Assembly: GCA_905233805.1 (NCBI GenBank)
Contig: CAJOER010000062.1
Location: 1 to 21,776, forward strand
Direction of reading: 5' to 3'
DNA from: an uncultured Eubacterium sp.
Lineage (GTDB): Bacteria; Bacillota; Clostridia; Oscillospirales; Acutalibacteraceae
Length of the DNA stretch: 21,776 nucleotides
Shown here piece after piece: positions 1 through 8,784 of this stretch. A program made the translations under genes and the position numbers. Under the pieces are notes generated by a model. The model had not been told where the DNA came from. It made no database searches and worked only from the letters and a program-made list of their open reading frames with translations. The first letter of the stretch is position 1. Each line of letters begins with the position of its first letter.

Positions 1-808
1 CGCCGACCTCTTTACCGAGACCGGGCGTCGTAAGACGGTAAGCGCATTTTTCAATCAGGTCTTTCCTTCCCGCTATGTAGCCGCCTGTTCTCGCAATACC
101 GCCGCCGGCATTTTTTATCATAGAGCCAGCAATAAGGTCTGCACCGACTTCAAGCGGCTCTCTTTTTTCAACGAATTCACCGTAGCAGTTATCAACCATA
201 ACGATGACTTCGGGATTCTTTTCTTTCGCTGCTTTAACAATCTTTTCAATATCGTCTATTGTTAGCGACGGGCGCAGAGTATATCCGCGGCTTCGCTGAA
301 TATATACCATCGTTGTTTTTTCGTCAACGGTGTTTCTTATACTCTCAATATCAGGCATACCGTCTTTAAGAGGTAATTCATTATAACATACACCGAAGTC
401 CCTTAAAGAGCCCATACCCTCGCCTTTAATACCGATTACGCTGTGAATTGTATCATAAGGCGTTCCTGTTACGCTCAGCATAGTGTCACCCGGCCTCAAA
501 ACGCCGAAAAGCGCAGTAGCAAGGGTATGAGTACCGCTTACAAAATTATGTCTTACAAGGGCATCCTCGGCGCAAAGAACCTCAGCCCATACCTTATCAA
601 GAGTATCGCGCCCCCTGTCGCCGTAACCGTAGCCGGTTGAAGGTATAAAATGCGACTCGGATATACCATTATCAATAAAAGCTTTTTGCACTTTTAACTG
701 ATTAAATTCAGCAACGTTTTCTATATCGTCAAACACTTCACGGCATTTTTGTAACGCCTTGTCGGAGTGTTCTTCGATTTTACTGTCAATTTTAAAAAAC
801 GGAATCAT
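1..808 (-). CDS. Methionine gamma-lyase / aluminium-resistance family PLP enzyme (3' end cut by window edge)
   Basis: This is the N-terminal 269 residues of a fold-type I PLP enzyme of the methionine gamma-lyase/'aluminium resistance protein' family, which usually has about 420 residues, so roughly the last third lies outside the window. Visible marks are the glycine-rich STGYGYGDRGRD segment near residue 60, the SGTHTLATAL segment that binds the cofactor phosphate, the VMVDNCYGE stretch with the Asp expected to contact the PLP pyridine nitrogen, and GSMIKNAGGG, whose Lys is the expected Schiff-base residue. Family members are cytosolic and are proposed to cleave C-S bonds of sulfur amino acids; the substrate here is not known. 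The ATG at 808 overlaps the GNAT stop by four bases (ATGA), so it is probably translationally coupled as the last gene of the ligA-murD run. The family assignment is firm; the reaction is inferred. Confidence 0.9.
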   Translation of the reverse strand, partial: MIPFFKIDSKIEEHSDKALQKCREVFDDIENVAEFNQLKVQKAFIDNGISESHFIPSTGYGYGDRGRDTLDKVWAEVLCAEDALVRHNFVSGTHTLATALFGVLRPGDTMLSVTGTPYDTIHSVIGIKGEGMGSLRDFGVCYNELPLKDGMPDIESIRNTVDEKTTMVYIQRSRGYTLRPSLTIDDIEKIVKAAKEKNPEVIVMVDNCYGEFVEKREPLEVGADLIAGSMIKNAGGGIARTGGYIAGRKDLIEKCAYRLTTPGLGKEVG

Positions 809-1524
809 CTGTACATTCTCCACTTTCCGATATTTTCAAATCCGAGTTTAGTATAAAACTCTTCATTCACGCCCTCGTCACGCATAATATATACATACCC
901 CTTAACGTCGAAACATATTGCGTTAACGAGCGCTGAGCCGTAACCCATACGGCGGAATTCGTCCCTCGTTCTTACCGCTGTAAGTATTGCGTAATTATCA
1001 ATAATAGAGGACAGAATTCCCGAGGCAATAATTTCGTCAAGAACAACGAGAGCATACGCCTTCGCAGTTTTATAACGGATTCTGTGACTTATATCAACAT
1101 ACCACGCCTTAAAGTCCTGCTCGTCATAGTCAACGAAATTATATAAATCCATAAGCTTAGGATATTCGTCAAGCGTTGCGCATTCAAGCATAGAATCACG
1201 CTTTGCTGAGGATATCATAATTTCACCCTGTTCGTATCGGGGACTGAGGATAAATCTGTCGGTACAAAGAATAGTCTTATATCCGCTGACGCAGAAGAAA
1301 TGAACAAGCTCTTCAACGTCACAGTCATCTTCAACCGACATTGTAAAATTACCGTCAAGGCGTGACATAATAGCAGTAACCTTACCGTCCACAATCTGTC
1401 GGTAAAAGGTACAAAAATGATATTTAGTTGAATACGATTTTAAAAGCGAGAGAATTCTCACCGTAAAAACGTCACGTTTAGTCCAGCTGTCAAAAGCCTC
1501 TGGGGTTTCAATCTTTTCAATCAT
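805..1524 (-). CDS. GNAT family N-acetyltransferase
   Basis: A 239-residue protein whose C-terminal half is a GNAT acetyltransferase domain. Motif A is visible at about residues 182-202 (TAVRTRDEFRRMGYGSALV), containing the R-x-x-G-x-G acetyl-CoA pyrophosphate loop. The C-terminal FYTKLGFENIG segment matches the usual motif B end of the fold. The N-terminal 110 residues are not recognisable and may be a degenerate second GNAT lobe. GNAT enzymes transfer an acetyl group from acetyl-CoA to an amine; the acceptor cannot be told from sequence. The start overlaps the upstream peptidase stop by eight bases (ATGATTGA) and its own stop overlaps the next gene's ATG, so it sits inside a coupled operon. 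Confidence 0.85.
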   Translation of the reverse strand: MIEKIETPEAFDSWTKRDVFTVRILSLLKSYSTKYHFCTFYRQIVDGKVTAIMSRLDGNFTMSVEDDCDVEELVHFFCVSGYKTILCTDRFILSPRYEQGEIMISSAKRDSMLECATLDEYPKLMDLYNFVDYDEQDFKAWYVDISHRIRYKTAKAYALVVLDEIIASGILSSIIDNYAILTAVRTRDEFRRMGYGSALVNAICFDVKGYVYIMRDEGVNEEFYTKLGFENIGKWRMYR

Positions 1525-2524
1525 AAATCACTTTAAGAAGTTCGTTCAGAAGTATTTTTGTGTTGTTTAAATCAGATTCTTTAATTACGCTTGCTGCCGA
1601 GTGAATATACCTGCTCGGAAGAGATACGGCAAGCACGCGCGAGCCTTTTCCGCTCGTCTGTACAGCGCCTGCGTCATTACCGCCAGCAACTGCCGTTTTT
1701 GTCTGAACGGGTATGTTATTCTTTACGGCCGTTTCAAAAGCTAGCTTATAGAGTTCCTTATCGTAAATGGTTCTTTTATCCATAAAGGAAATAACGGGTC
1801 CGTTACCGAGTACGCATACTCTTTCGTCGCCTTCGACTCCGTCGAGGTCAGCTGCGGTTGTACTTTCAAGAATTATTGAAATATCGCTCTGTACCGCAAA
1901 TGAAGTGCACTTTGCTCCGCGAAGTCCGACTTCTTCCTGAACATTGAAGCAGAAATAAGTGTCGTATTCAAGCTCGCTTTTTATAAGTTCAATCATAAGC
2001 ATACAGCCGACTCTGTCATCAAGCGCTTTAGCTTTAATAAAGCCGTTGCCGAGTTCACAGTAATCGGAAACAAAATATGCATAATCGCCGGGTGTAACAT
2101 ACTTTTCGGCCTCTTCCCTGCTTTCGGCGCCTATGTCAATCAGAAGCTTGTCAAAATCGGGACACTTGTCCTTTTCGTCATCTTCAAGAAGGTGGTATGC
2201 CTTGTCTCCGATAACGCCCTTAATGCCTTTTTCGCCGATAGAAACAATTCTGTCGTGGCATACTCTTGAATCAATTCCGCCGACAGGCGCAAATCTGAGA
2301 TAGCCCAAATCGGTAATACCCGTAATTATAAAACCGACCTCGTCCATATGTGCATTAATTGAAACACTTTTATTCGGAGTTTTTTTACCCTTTTTAAAAG
2401 CGATAACAGAACCGAGCGCATCAATCTTATATTCACAGTAATCTTTAATCTGGCTGATTATAAATTCGCGCACAGCCTTTTCATCGCCTGAGGTGCCGTT
2501 TAAAAGGCAAAGTGTTTTAAGCAT
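1517..2524 (-). CDS. M42 family metallopeptidase (second of a tandem pair)
   Basis: A 335-residue zinc/cobalt aminopeptidase of family M42 (glutamyl aminopeptidase/endoglucanase M type, TET-forming). The metal and catalytic residues are visible in order: H59 and D61 in NAHMDEVG, D169 in ALDDR, the catalytic pair E197/E198 in QEEVGLRG, E220 in IILE, and H308 in YIHS. Such enzymes trim N-terminal residues from short peptides in the cytosol, usually as dodecamers. The ATG at 2524 is preferred to an in-frame start 75 bases upstream because it follows a GGGCGGGTGAG ribosome binding site, lies where the family normally begins, and overlaps the preceding M42 stop by eight bases. The upstream option would extend deep into the neighbouring gene. 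It is clearly diverged from its neighbour, so this is an old duplication or two recruited paralogues. Confidence 0.92.
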   Translation of the reverse strand: MLKTLCLLNGTSGDEKAVREFIISQIKDYCEYKIDALGSVIAFKKGKKTPNKSVSINAHMDEVGFIITGITDLGYLRFAPVGGIDSRVCHDRIVSIGEKGIKGVIGDKAYHLLEDDEKDKCPDFDKLLIDIGAESREEAEKYVTPGDYAYFVSDYCELGNGFIKAKALDDRVGCMLMIELIKSELEYDTYFCFNVQEEVGLRGAKCTSFAVQSDISIILESTTAADLDGVEGDERVCVLGNGPVISFMDKRTIYDKELYKLAFETAVKNNIPVQTKTAVAGGNDAGAVQTSGKGSRVLAVSLPSRYIHSAASVIKESDLNNTKILLNELLKVIYD

Positions 2525-3533
2525 TAATCTCACCCGCCCTTTCTTTAATGTATGCCGCGATAAGCTTTGCAGTATTTTCAACGTCAACAGTGTCAACAAT
2601 CTCTATCGGAGAGTGCATATATTTCTCGGGAATTGAAATAAGTCCCGTTTTAATTCCTTTTTCGGTTACGGACATAGTATCTGCGTTTGTTCCCGTATGG
2701 CCGCCGCCCATAACCTCTTTCTGATACGGAATATTATTCTTTTCGGCAACTCTGATTAAACCTTCACTTATATTCTTATCAATAATAGGAGAAATACCTA
2801 TCATAGGACCTTTACCGAGTTCGCCGCAGTCGCTCTTCTTACAGCTCGGAGTATAAGCGAAAGAAACGTCAAATGCAATAGCTTCGTCGACATTTCTTCC
2901 GAAAGGTCCAACAATTGACCCTTTATGGCCGACTTCTTCCTGAGTAGAAAACTGAGCCGTAATTTTAGCATTAACGTCTTTCAGTTCTTCAAGCGCAAGT
3001 ATAATTGCAGCAACTCCGCTTCTGTCGTCAAGTGCCGAAGCGGAAATTCGCGTACTTATAAGTTCTTCAAAATTGCGCCTGAATGTTACTCTGTTACCTG
3101 CGGAAATATACTGTTCGGCTTCCTCTTTCGTCATGCCGACGTCAATTGAAATATCCTCAATTTCGACTGCCTTTTTCTCATTATCTTTCTGAAGATGAGG
3201 AGGAAGGGTTGAAATAACGCCTCTGACTTCCTTTTCGCCCCAGATTGAAACCTCGGAGGCGAGAAGCATACGCTTATCAACTCCGCCGACAGAGGCAACT
3301 TTAATAAAGCCGTCGTCAGTTATTCCTTTAACTATAAGACCGATTTCATCGGTATGTGCGTCAAGCAGGAAATGATATCCTTCGCCAAACGTACAATATA
3401 CGTTATTTAAACTGTCAACGGTAACCTCGCCGTATTCCTGCAGTAAATCGGTTAAAACGTTTACTATGTTATCCTCAGCGCCGCTTACGCCGACTGCCGA
3501 GGTCAATTTTTTAAGTAATTCTGCCGTATTCAT
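2517..3533 (-). CDS. M42 family metallopeptidase (first of a tandem pair)
   Basis: A 338-residue M42 aminopeptidase. Expected active-site residues are H60 and D62 in LDAHTDEIG, D169 in SALDDRSG, E199/E200 in TQEEVGHKG, D222 in AFDVS and H307 in KYMHSP. Its third position is Asp where the downstream paralogue has Glu, so the two may differ in metal or substrate preference. The ATG at 3533 is chosen over one 18 bases upstream because TTGAGGATTAAT places a GAGG box at the right distance from it, while the upstream ATG has no ribosome binding site. It lies 25 bases after murD and overlaps the second M42 gene. Role: cytosolic peptide turnover (family knowledge); pairing with a paralogue may allow mixed oligomers (inference). 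Confidence 0.92.
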   Translation of the reverse strand: MNTAELLKKLTSAVGVSGAEDNIVNVLTDLLQEYGEVTVDSLNNVYCTFGEGYHFLLDAHTDEIGLIVKGITDDGFIKVASVGGVDKRMLLASEVSIWGEKEVRGVISTLPPHLQKDNEKKAVEIEDISIDVGMTKEEAEQYISAGNRVTFRRNFEELISTRISASALDDRSGVAAIILALEELKDVNAKITAQFSTQEEVGHKGSIVGPFGRNVDEAIAFDVSFAYTPSCKKSDCGELGKGPMIGISPIIDKNISEGLIRVAEKNNIPYQKEVMGGGHTGTNADTMSVTEKGIKTGLISIPEKYMHSPIEIVDTVDVENTAKLIAAYIKERAGEINA

Positions 3534-3558
3534 ATTAATCCTCAAATTCATTAACTAA

Positions 3559-4965
3559 TTATTTAAACTCGCGGCCTCTGTATTCAAAGGTCTTGAACTG
3601 GTCAAAAGCGGGACACGCAGGACAAAGCGATACTATATCACCGCTTTTAGCCGCCTGTTTTGCTTTTAATAAAGCCTCCTGCATTGTTTTAACGCGGATA
3701 ATTTTGAGTCCGCTGTCATTATAATTCTTGTCGGATATTATCGTATCATAAATCTTATCTGCGGTTGCGCCGTTTAGAACAAGTACCTTGACGTATTTCA
3801 GAATAAACGGTACCATTTCGCTCATATCGTTTCCTTTATCGGAACCGCCCATAATTACGATAATCTTTTCGCCGAAAGCTTTAAGACCGCTTATAACTCT
3901 TGAAGGCGATGTTGCAATACTGTCGTTATAATATTTAACGCCGTTGAATTCCCTTACAAATTCTATTCTGTGCTCTACGCCTCCAAAGGTTTTAGCAACA
4001 GAAACAATGCTTTCAACGCTTACGTCTTCCCATACGGCGGTAATTGCAGTGCAGTAGTTTTCAATATTATGCTCGCCGGGAATAACAATATCGTTTTTAT
4101 TCATTACAAACGTTTTGCTGCAGTTTTCGGAATAGTAAATATTTCCGCTTTCCCTGTCAAGAAATGCACCGTTTTCAACGCTGTGCTGAATAGAAAACTG
4201 ATAAAACCTTCCTTTAACATCATTTCTCATATCGTGCTTTACGGAATTGCTTATTGAATAATCGCAATCAGCATTAAGTACGGTTCGCTGAGAAGGAATC
4301 TGATGAATAAGTACGTTACGCTTGGAATCAACATATTCGTCAAGGTCAACGTGGTGGTCAAGATGCGTGCTTTCAATATTAGTTACAACAGCAACGTCGG
4401 GCTGTTCTTTTAGATTTGTCATTGTAAGAAGCTGAAATGAAGAAAGTTCTACCACCGCATAATCATTTTCAGTAATATTATCAAGTTCAGGCATAAGCGC
4501 CTTGCCGATATTTCCGCCGAGGTATACTTTCTTCCCCTCTTTTTCAAGCATTTTAGAAATAAGAGTAGTAGTTGTCGTCTTGCCGTTTGAACCCGTTACA
4601 GCATAAATCTTACAGGGGCAGTATTCAAAAAATACCTCCATTTCAGTTGTAACAGTCTGTCCGCGGTTTAGACACTCGCCTATCCAGGGATTCTGAAACG
4701 GAAGAATGCCGTGAGAACGGAAAACAATATCCATATCGGGCAGAACGTCAAGATAACTCTCTCCGAGTGAAAAACTAACTCCGAGTTCTTTAAGTTTTTT
4801 GCAGATATCTGTCCCGATATATTCTTCGTCTTTTCTGTCGCAGGCGTAAACCTCTATTCCGTGTTTGGCAAGGAATTCAGCGCACGGCACATTAGCAACG
4901 CCCATACCGACAAAAGCGACCTTTTTGCCTTTAATGCTTTCAATATATTTTTCAGCAGGTGTCAT
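3559..4965 (-). CDS. murD: UDP-N-acetylmuramoyl-L-alanine--D-glutamate ligase
   Basis: A 468-residue Mur ligase that adds D-Glu to UDP-MurNAc-L-Ala with ATP in the cytosolic stage of peptidoglycan synthesis. Domain order is complete: an N-terminal Rossmann-like UDP-binding domain beginning VAFVGMGVANVP (about residues 16-27), the ATP P-loop GSNGKTTTTT around 125, the central-domain segments ELSSFQL and THLDHH, and the C-terminal domain with YNDSIATSP, GGSDKGND and the terminal CPACPAFDQFK motif. The last distinguishes MurD from other Mur ligases. The ATG at 4965 has a GGAAGG box seven bases upstream; an in-frame ATG 15 bases further up touches the ligA stop but has no such site. The gene is separated from other division and cell-wall genes and sits in an operon with ligA and two peptidases. 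Intact. Confidence 0.95.
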   Translation of the reverse strand: MTPAEKYIESIKGKKVAFVGMGVANVPCAEFLAKHGIEVYACDRKDEEYIGTDICKKLKELGVSFSLGESYLDVLPDMDIVFRSHGILPFQNPWIGECLNRGQTVTTEMEVFFEYCPCKIYAVTGSNGKTTTTTLISKMLEKEGKKVYLGGNIGKALMPELDNITENDYAVVELSSFQLLTMTNLKEQPDVAVVTNIESTHLDHHVDLDEYVDSKRNVLIHQIPSQRTVLNADCDYSISNSVKHDMRNDVKGRFYQFSIQHSVENGAFLDRESGNIYYSENCSKTFVMNKNDIVIPGEHNIENYCTAITAVWEDVSVESIVSVAKTFGGVEHRIEFVREFNGVKYYNDSIATSPSRVISGLKAFGEKIIVIMGGSDKGNDMSEMVPFILKYVKVLVLNGATADKIYDTIISDKNYNDSGLKIIRVKTMQEALLKAKQAAKSGDIVSLCPACPAFDQFKTFEYRGREFK

Positions 4966-4979
4966 ATTATTACCTTCCA

Positions 4980-6936
4980 TTATTTAATCATATTTTCAAA
5001 TTCGCTCTCATTAATTACCTTTACGCCGAGAGCGTTTGCTTTATCAAGCTTTGAACCCGAGCTTTCGCCCGAAAGAACGTAAGAAGTATTTTTCGATACG
5101 CTTGACGAGGTTTTGCCGCCGTAGCTTTCAATTATCTTTGAAGCCTCGCTTCGTTTATAGTTTTCAAGAGTTCCCGTAAGCACGAAAGTCATACCCTCAA
5201 AACGGTTGTCTTTAATGACCGTTTTTGATTCGGTATTTACGCTGGCTTCTTTCAGTTCATTAATAAGCTCAATAGCGCTCTCGCTTGAAAAGAATTCTAC
5301 TACAGACTCAGCCATTATTTCGCCGTAGCCTTCAATAGTGAGTATATCCTCAACCGAAGCGCTCATAACTGCGTCAATATTTTTGAATTTATCCGCAAGG
5401 AGTTTTGCCGCTTTTGCTCCGATATGACGGATACCGAGCGCAAAAATCAGTTTACCGAGGTCATTTTCCTTGGATTTATTGACGCTCGTTATAATATTGT
5501 TCGCACTTGTCTCTTTAAATCCTTCAAGCTGAGCAATTTTATATTCATCAAGATGATATATATCGGAAGTCTTTTTAATAAAACCGTTATCAACAAACGT
5601 TTCTATAATCGACGGGCCGAGTCCTTCTATATCCATAGCGTCGCGCGAGCAGAAGTGAATAAGATTTCTGAGAAGCTGCGCAGGGCACTCGGGATTTATA
5701 CATCTTATAGCCGCCTCGCCTTCTTCTCTTATAACCTTTTCTCCGCAGGAAGGACAGAATTCGGGAAAGACAAAATTACCGAAACTGTTTTTATCGTTAA
5801 CGCAGAGTACTTCGGGAATAATATCGCCCGCTTTTCTTACGGTAACGGTATCGCCTATATTAATCCCTTTTTCATTAATGAAATCCTGATTGTGAAGAGT
5901 TGCTCTTGAAACGGTTGTACCGGCAAGATGAACGGGTTCCAATACCGCAGTAGGCGTCAGAACGCCGGTTCTTCCGACAGCGATTTCTATGTCAATAAGT
6001 TTAGTCTGCTTTTCTTCGGGCGGATATTTAAACGCAACAGCCCATTTGGGAAACTTGGATGTAGAACCTAAGATTTCGCGCATTTCAAAGTTATCGACCT
6101 TTATTACTGCGCCGTCAATATCAAATGCAATCAAGCGCTTCGACAACGCTGTCAACAATAGTATAAAACGGTACAGTGTTGAATCCGAGCTGTTTTAAAT
6201 AATCGAGGCTTTCCTTATGTGAATTCAGTTCCTTGCCCTCAATCTGCTGAACGTTGAATACAAATATATCAAGCCCGCGCGTTGCGGTAACGCTGCTATC
6301 CTTTTGCCTGAGCGAGCCTGCAGCCGCGTTACGGGGGTTTTTAAAGGGTTTTTCGCCGTTCAGGAGCTGACGGTCAACAACCTTATTAAAGCTCTTTTTA
6401 GGCATATACACTTCGCCTCTGACCTCAATATAAGGAAGGGCTTCATTAAGTTTCAGGGGTATACTGTGAATTACACGGAGATTTGCGCTGACGTCCTCGC
6501 CTGTATCGCCGTCGCCTCTTGTAGAGCCGCGGAAGAAAACTCCGTTAACATATTCAAGAGAAACCGAAAGCCCGTCAATTTTAGGCTCAACGACATATTT
6601 TGCGCCGCTGACGGCATCTTTTACCCTGTTGTCAAAATCTCTTATTTCGTCCTTTGAAAATGCGTCCTGAAGGGATTCCATGCGAACCGTGTGAGTTACC
6701 GCTTCAAAAGTATTATCCGCCTTGCCGCCGACGCGTTTTGTTGGCGAGTCGGGTGAGTCGTATTCGGGATACTCTTCTTCAAGTGATTTGAGTTCCCTCA
6801 TTTTCATATCATATTCGTAATCCTCTATTTCTGGAGCGTCGTCATTATAATATCTTTCCGAATGATAACGTAAAAAAGCTCTTAATTCTTCAATTTTCGT
6901 TCTTAATATTATATCATTTTTTAATAGTATTATCAA
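4980..6936 (-). pseudogene. ligA: NAD-dependent DNA ligase LigA, interrupted by an internal frameshift/deletion
   Basis: LigA seals nicks in DNA using NAD+. All domains are present but in two reading frames. The first frame (about 6936-6121) carries the Ia domain (YHSERYYNDDAPEI) and the nucleotidyltransferase core with the adenylated Lys in EPKIDGLSV and TRGDGDTGEDV. It then hits TGA at 6121. The second frame resumes at FDIDGAVIKVD and continues through the OB fold, a four-Cys zinc finger (CPSCGEK...CINPECPAQ), helix-hairpin-helix repeats and a C-terminal BRCT domain (FVLTGTLENYK) to TAA at 4980. Compared with E. coli LigA as remembered, about 11 residues before the conserved DIDG motif are missing, so the break is a small deletion of about 35 bases rather than a one-base slip. 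No ATG or GTG start is visible: the longest frame opens with TTG at 6936 inside a promoter -35 box. The gene is either broken or mis-assembled; an intact copy would be expected somewhere. Confidence 0.88.
6908..6936 (-). promoter_or_regulatory. Sigma-A type promoter upstream of ligA-murD run
   Basis: On the minus strand TTGATA (6936-6931) is followed after exactly 17 bases by a perfect TATAAT (6913-6908), predicting transcription from about 6900. It lies immediately after the terminator of the beta-helix gene. The oddity is that the predicted transcript starts already inside ligA coding sequence, with no room for a ribosome binding site and ATG. Confidence 0.7.
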
Positions 6937-6940
6937 TATA

Positions 6941-6974
6941 AATATAAAAAATAAGACGTCTCAGACGCCTTATT
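6941..6974 (-). terminator. Rho-independent terminator of the beta-helix gene
   Basis: The minus strand forms an 11-bp stem (AATAAGGCGTC / GACGTCTTATT, one G-T wobble, 3-base loop; plus-strand arms 6950-6960 and 6964-6974) followed by a T-rich tail TTTTTATATT. The stem overlaps the stop codon of the secreted protein gene at 6970-6972. Confidence 0.85.
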
Positions 6975-8679
6975 CTTTATTGGAGTATTTTCCGTATATC
7001 TTGCTGCCGTTTACGTTCTTAACGGCACGGATTCTGTAATAGTATTTACTGCCCTTTTTATTGTAATCTGTATATGATGATTTCTTGGCTTTTACTGTCT
7101 TGATAAACTTATAAGTACCGTTTTTCTTATTGCTTCTGTAAATCTTATATTCCGAAACGCCTTTAACCTTATTCCATTTCAGTCTGTTTCCCGAAAGTGA
7201 TTTTTCGGCGTTAAGTTTAATATCTTTCGCATACAAAGGATAATTCTTTGACTTGATGTGATATTTACCCTTTTTATTTCCCTTAACCGTGTTGCCGTAA
7301 TAAATAAGAGCCTTGGATTTTTTATCAACTGAAATTGCATAATTTGAATTAGACTTAATAACGTTTTTTGTGAACTTATTTTTTACGCTTCCGCTAACTG
7401 CTGAAATTCCGTTAAAAAATCCCTTAACGGTGTTGCCTGATACTATATTATTATCTCCGTTTAAAAAGATAATACCGTCGGCAGAAGAATCGCTGTATGA
7501 AATAATGCTGTTGTCTTTAAGTGAACATTTATTTGCGTATTCCATTATAACTCCGCCGGAGCTTGCGGAATGAACTTTAATCTTGTTTTTGCTGAGAACT
7601 AAGCCCTCTGCATAATATTTACCTTTTTTAACTTTTATCTCTTTTGCATACTCAGCAGAAACAGAGCCGCCGTATACGGAAATACCGCTTGAATTCCCTC
7701 TGTAAGTGGTGTTATATACAGTTATGCTGTTATTCTTAATTACCGAATTTGTATCTTTAATTATATCAGTGTCGGCGTCTTTATCGTTAGGTAAATAAAG
7801 ACGGTTCGCAGCGTTAACATCGGGAAAAGTTTGGAATGTAATTCCCATTGTTGCACTGTTGATTTTATTACCGGATATTTCCGAATTTCTGAAATTGAAT
7901 GCGGAAATCGCAATATCGCTTAAATCTTTAAACGTATTATTCTTAATCTTTATATTGTCAAAATAACTTCCGACAACACCTGAGCGGGTTCCGACTCCCG
8001 AATATACGTCGGTAAACGTGCATTTGCTTACGGTAATATTTTTACACGGTGTGTCGTCATACTCTTCATATGCGGAAAAGTGAGCGCTGTTATGAATAAT
8101 ATCAATCTGAAGCGCAAGCGCGTCGGTAGATTCCGTTTTAAGATAGCCTTCAAAGATACAGTTGGTAATCTTAAAATTGTTCGCTGCTGCAAGTTCAAGG
8201 AAATGAGCGTTTTTCTGATTTTGCAAAATGCAGTTTTTAACAGTGATTTTTTTGCAGTGAGCAAAGCGCATTATGCAGGCTCCCTTGAAATTACCGTTCC
8301 AAACGCCGCCGTTAACGGTGACATTCTCATAACCCTCGTAGCCTGAATTTGCCTCTTCTTTAACGCCGAGTTTAATCATATTTCCGTCGGTAAAGCCTTT
8401 GAGAAGAACAGTATCATCTTCAAGGTTAAGCGTAGTATTGCTGTAAATATGAAGCGCTTTTTTCAGAGTATAATTGCCCGACGGAACATTAATTACATAC
8501 GGCTTTTCTTTAGTGGCGTTATTCTTTGCCTCTTTTAATGCGTTTTCAATGTATTTATAAGCGTTATCGTTCATCTGTTTTTCGGTAATATTAATCACAT
8601 TGGAAGAAGCCTGTGCAGTAAACGGAACGGCACAGACAATTATTAAAACAGAAAGTAATGAGCAGATAAATCGTTTCAT
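6970..8679 (-). CDS. Secreted right-handed beta-helix protein with C-terminal Fn3-like domain
   Basis: A 569-residue exported protein. Residues 1-25 are a classical signal peptide (MKRF basic start, hydrophobic core, TAQA-S cleavage site). Residues of about 30-470 consist of irregular 20-25 residue coils rich in Asn, Ile and Val (patterns such as ITNCIF, IKNNTF, ISGNKI, VSGNTV), the signature of parallel beta-helix/NosD/pectate-lyase-like folds. The opening AYKYIENALKEA...YVINVPSGNYTL resembles the start of pectate lyase superfamily domains. Residues 480-569 form a lysine- and tyrosine-rich Fn3-like domain (LKWNKVKGVSEYKIYRS, YYYRIRAV). There is no sorting signal or C-terminal anchor, so it is probably released or held by charge. 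A polysaccharide-binding or -cleaving role is likely, but no catalytic residues can be assigned. The start has a CGGAGTGATTAT ribosome binding site. It is monocistronic, with its own promoter and terminator. Confidence 0.85.
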   Translation of the reverse strand: MKRFICSLLSVLIIVCAVPFTAQASSNVINITEKQMNDNAYKYIENALKEAKNNATKEKPYVINVPSGNYTLKKALHIYSNTTLNLEDDTVLLKGFTDGNMIKLGVKEEANSGYEGYENVTVNGGVWNGNFKGACIMRFAHCKKITVKNCILQNQKNAHFLELAAANNFKITNCIFEGYLKTESTDALALQIDIIHNSAHFSAYEEYDDTPCKNITVSKCTFTDVYSGVGTRSGVVGSYFDNIKIKNNTFKDLSDIAISAFNFRNSEISGNKINSATMGITFQTFPDVNAANRLYLPNDKDADTDIIKDTNSVIKNNSITVYNTTYRGNSSGISVYGGSVSAEYAKEIKVKKGKYYAEGLVLSKNKIKVHSASSGGVIMEYANKCSLKDNSIISYSDSSADGIIFLNGDNNIVSGNTVKGFFNGISAVSGSVKNKFTKNVIKSNSNYAISVDKKSKALIYYGNTVKGNKKGKYHIKSKNYPLYAKDIKLNAEKSLSGNRLKWNKVKGVSEYKIYRSNKKNGTYKFIKTVKAKKSSYTDYNKKGSKYYYRIRAVKNVNGSKIYGKYSNKE

Positions 8680-8706
8680 ATAATCACTCCGAAAAAAATT
8701 AAATAA

Positions 8707-8735
8707 ATTATAACAGAAATGTAATTATTTGTAAA
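8707..8735 (-). promoter_or_regulatory. Promoter of the beta-helix protein gene
   Basis: The minus strand reads TTTACA (8735-8730), a 17-base spacer, then TATAAT (8712-8707). A TG precedes the -10 box in the extended -10 position (TGTTATAAT). It lies about 28 bases upstream of the start codon at 8679. Confidence 0.75.
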
Positions 8736-8784
8736 GAATTATAACTAAAAAATAAAATATAATGTATTTAAAGGCGGTGAATTA

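Noticed and set aside
443..640. Short plus-strand open frame opposite the methionine gamma-lyase gene
   Set aside because: It lies antisense to a strongly conserved coding region, has no ribosome binding site and resembles no family. The same applies to other antisense or shadow frames, for example 2925-3149, 5424-5909, 6304-6657, 8080-8346, 13568-13816, 15690-15971, 16014-16388 and 16409-16762.
8729..8763. Possible plus-strand promoter for the GH4 gene
   Set aside because: TATAAT at 8758-8763 is perfect, but the nearest -35-like TTGTAA is 23 bases away. The spacing is too long, so it is not listed.
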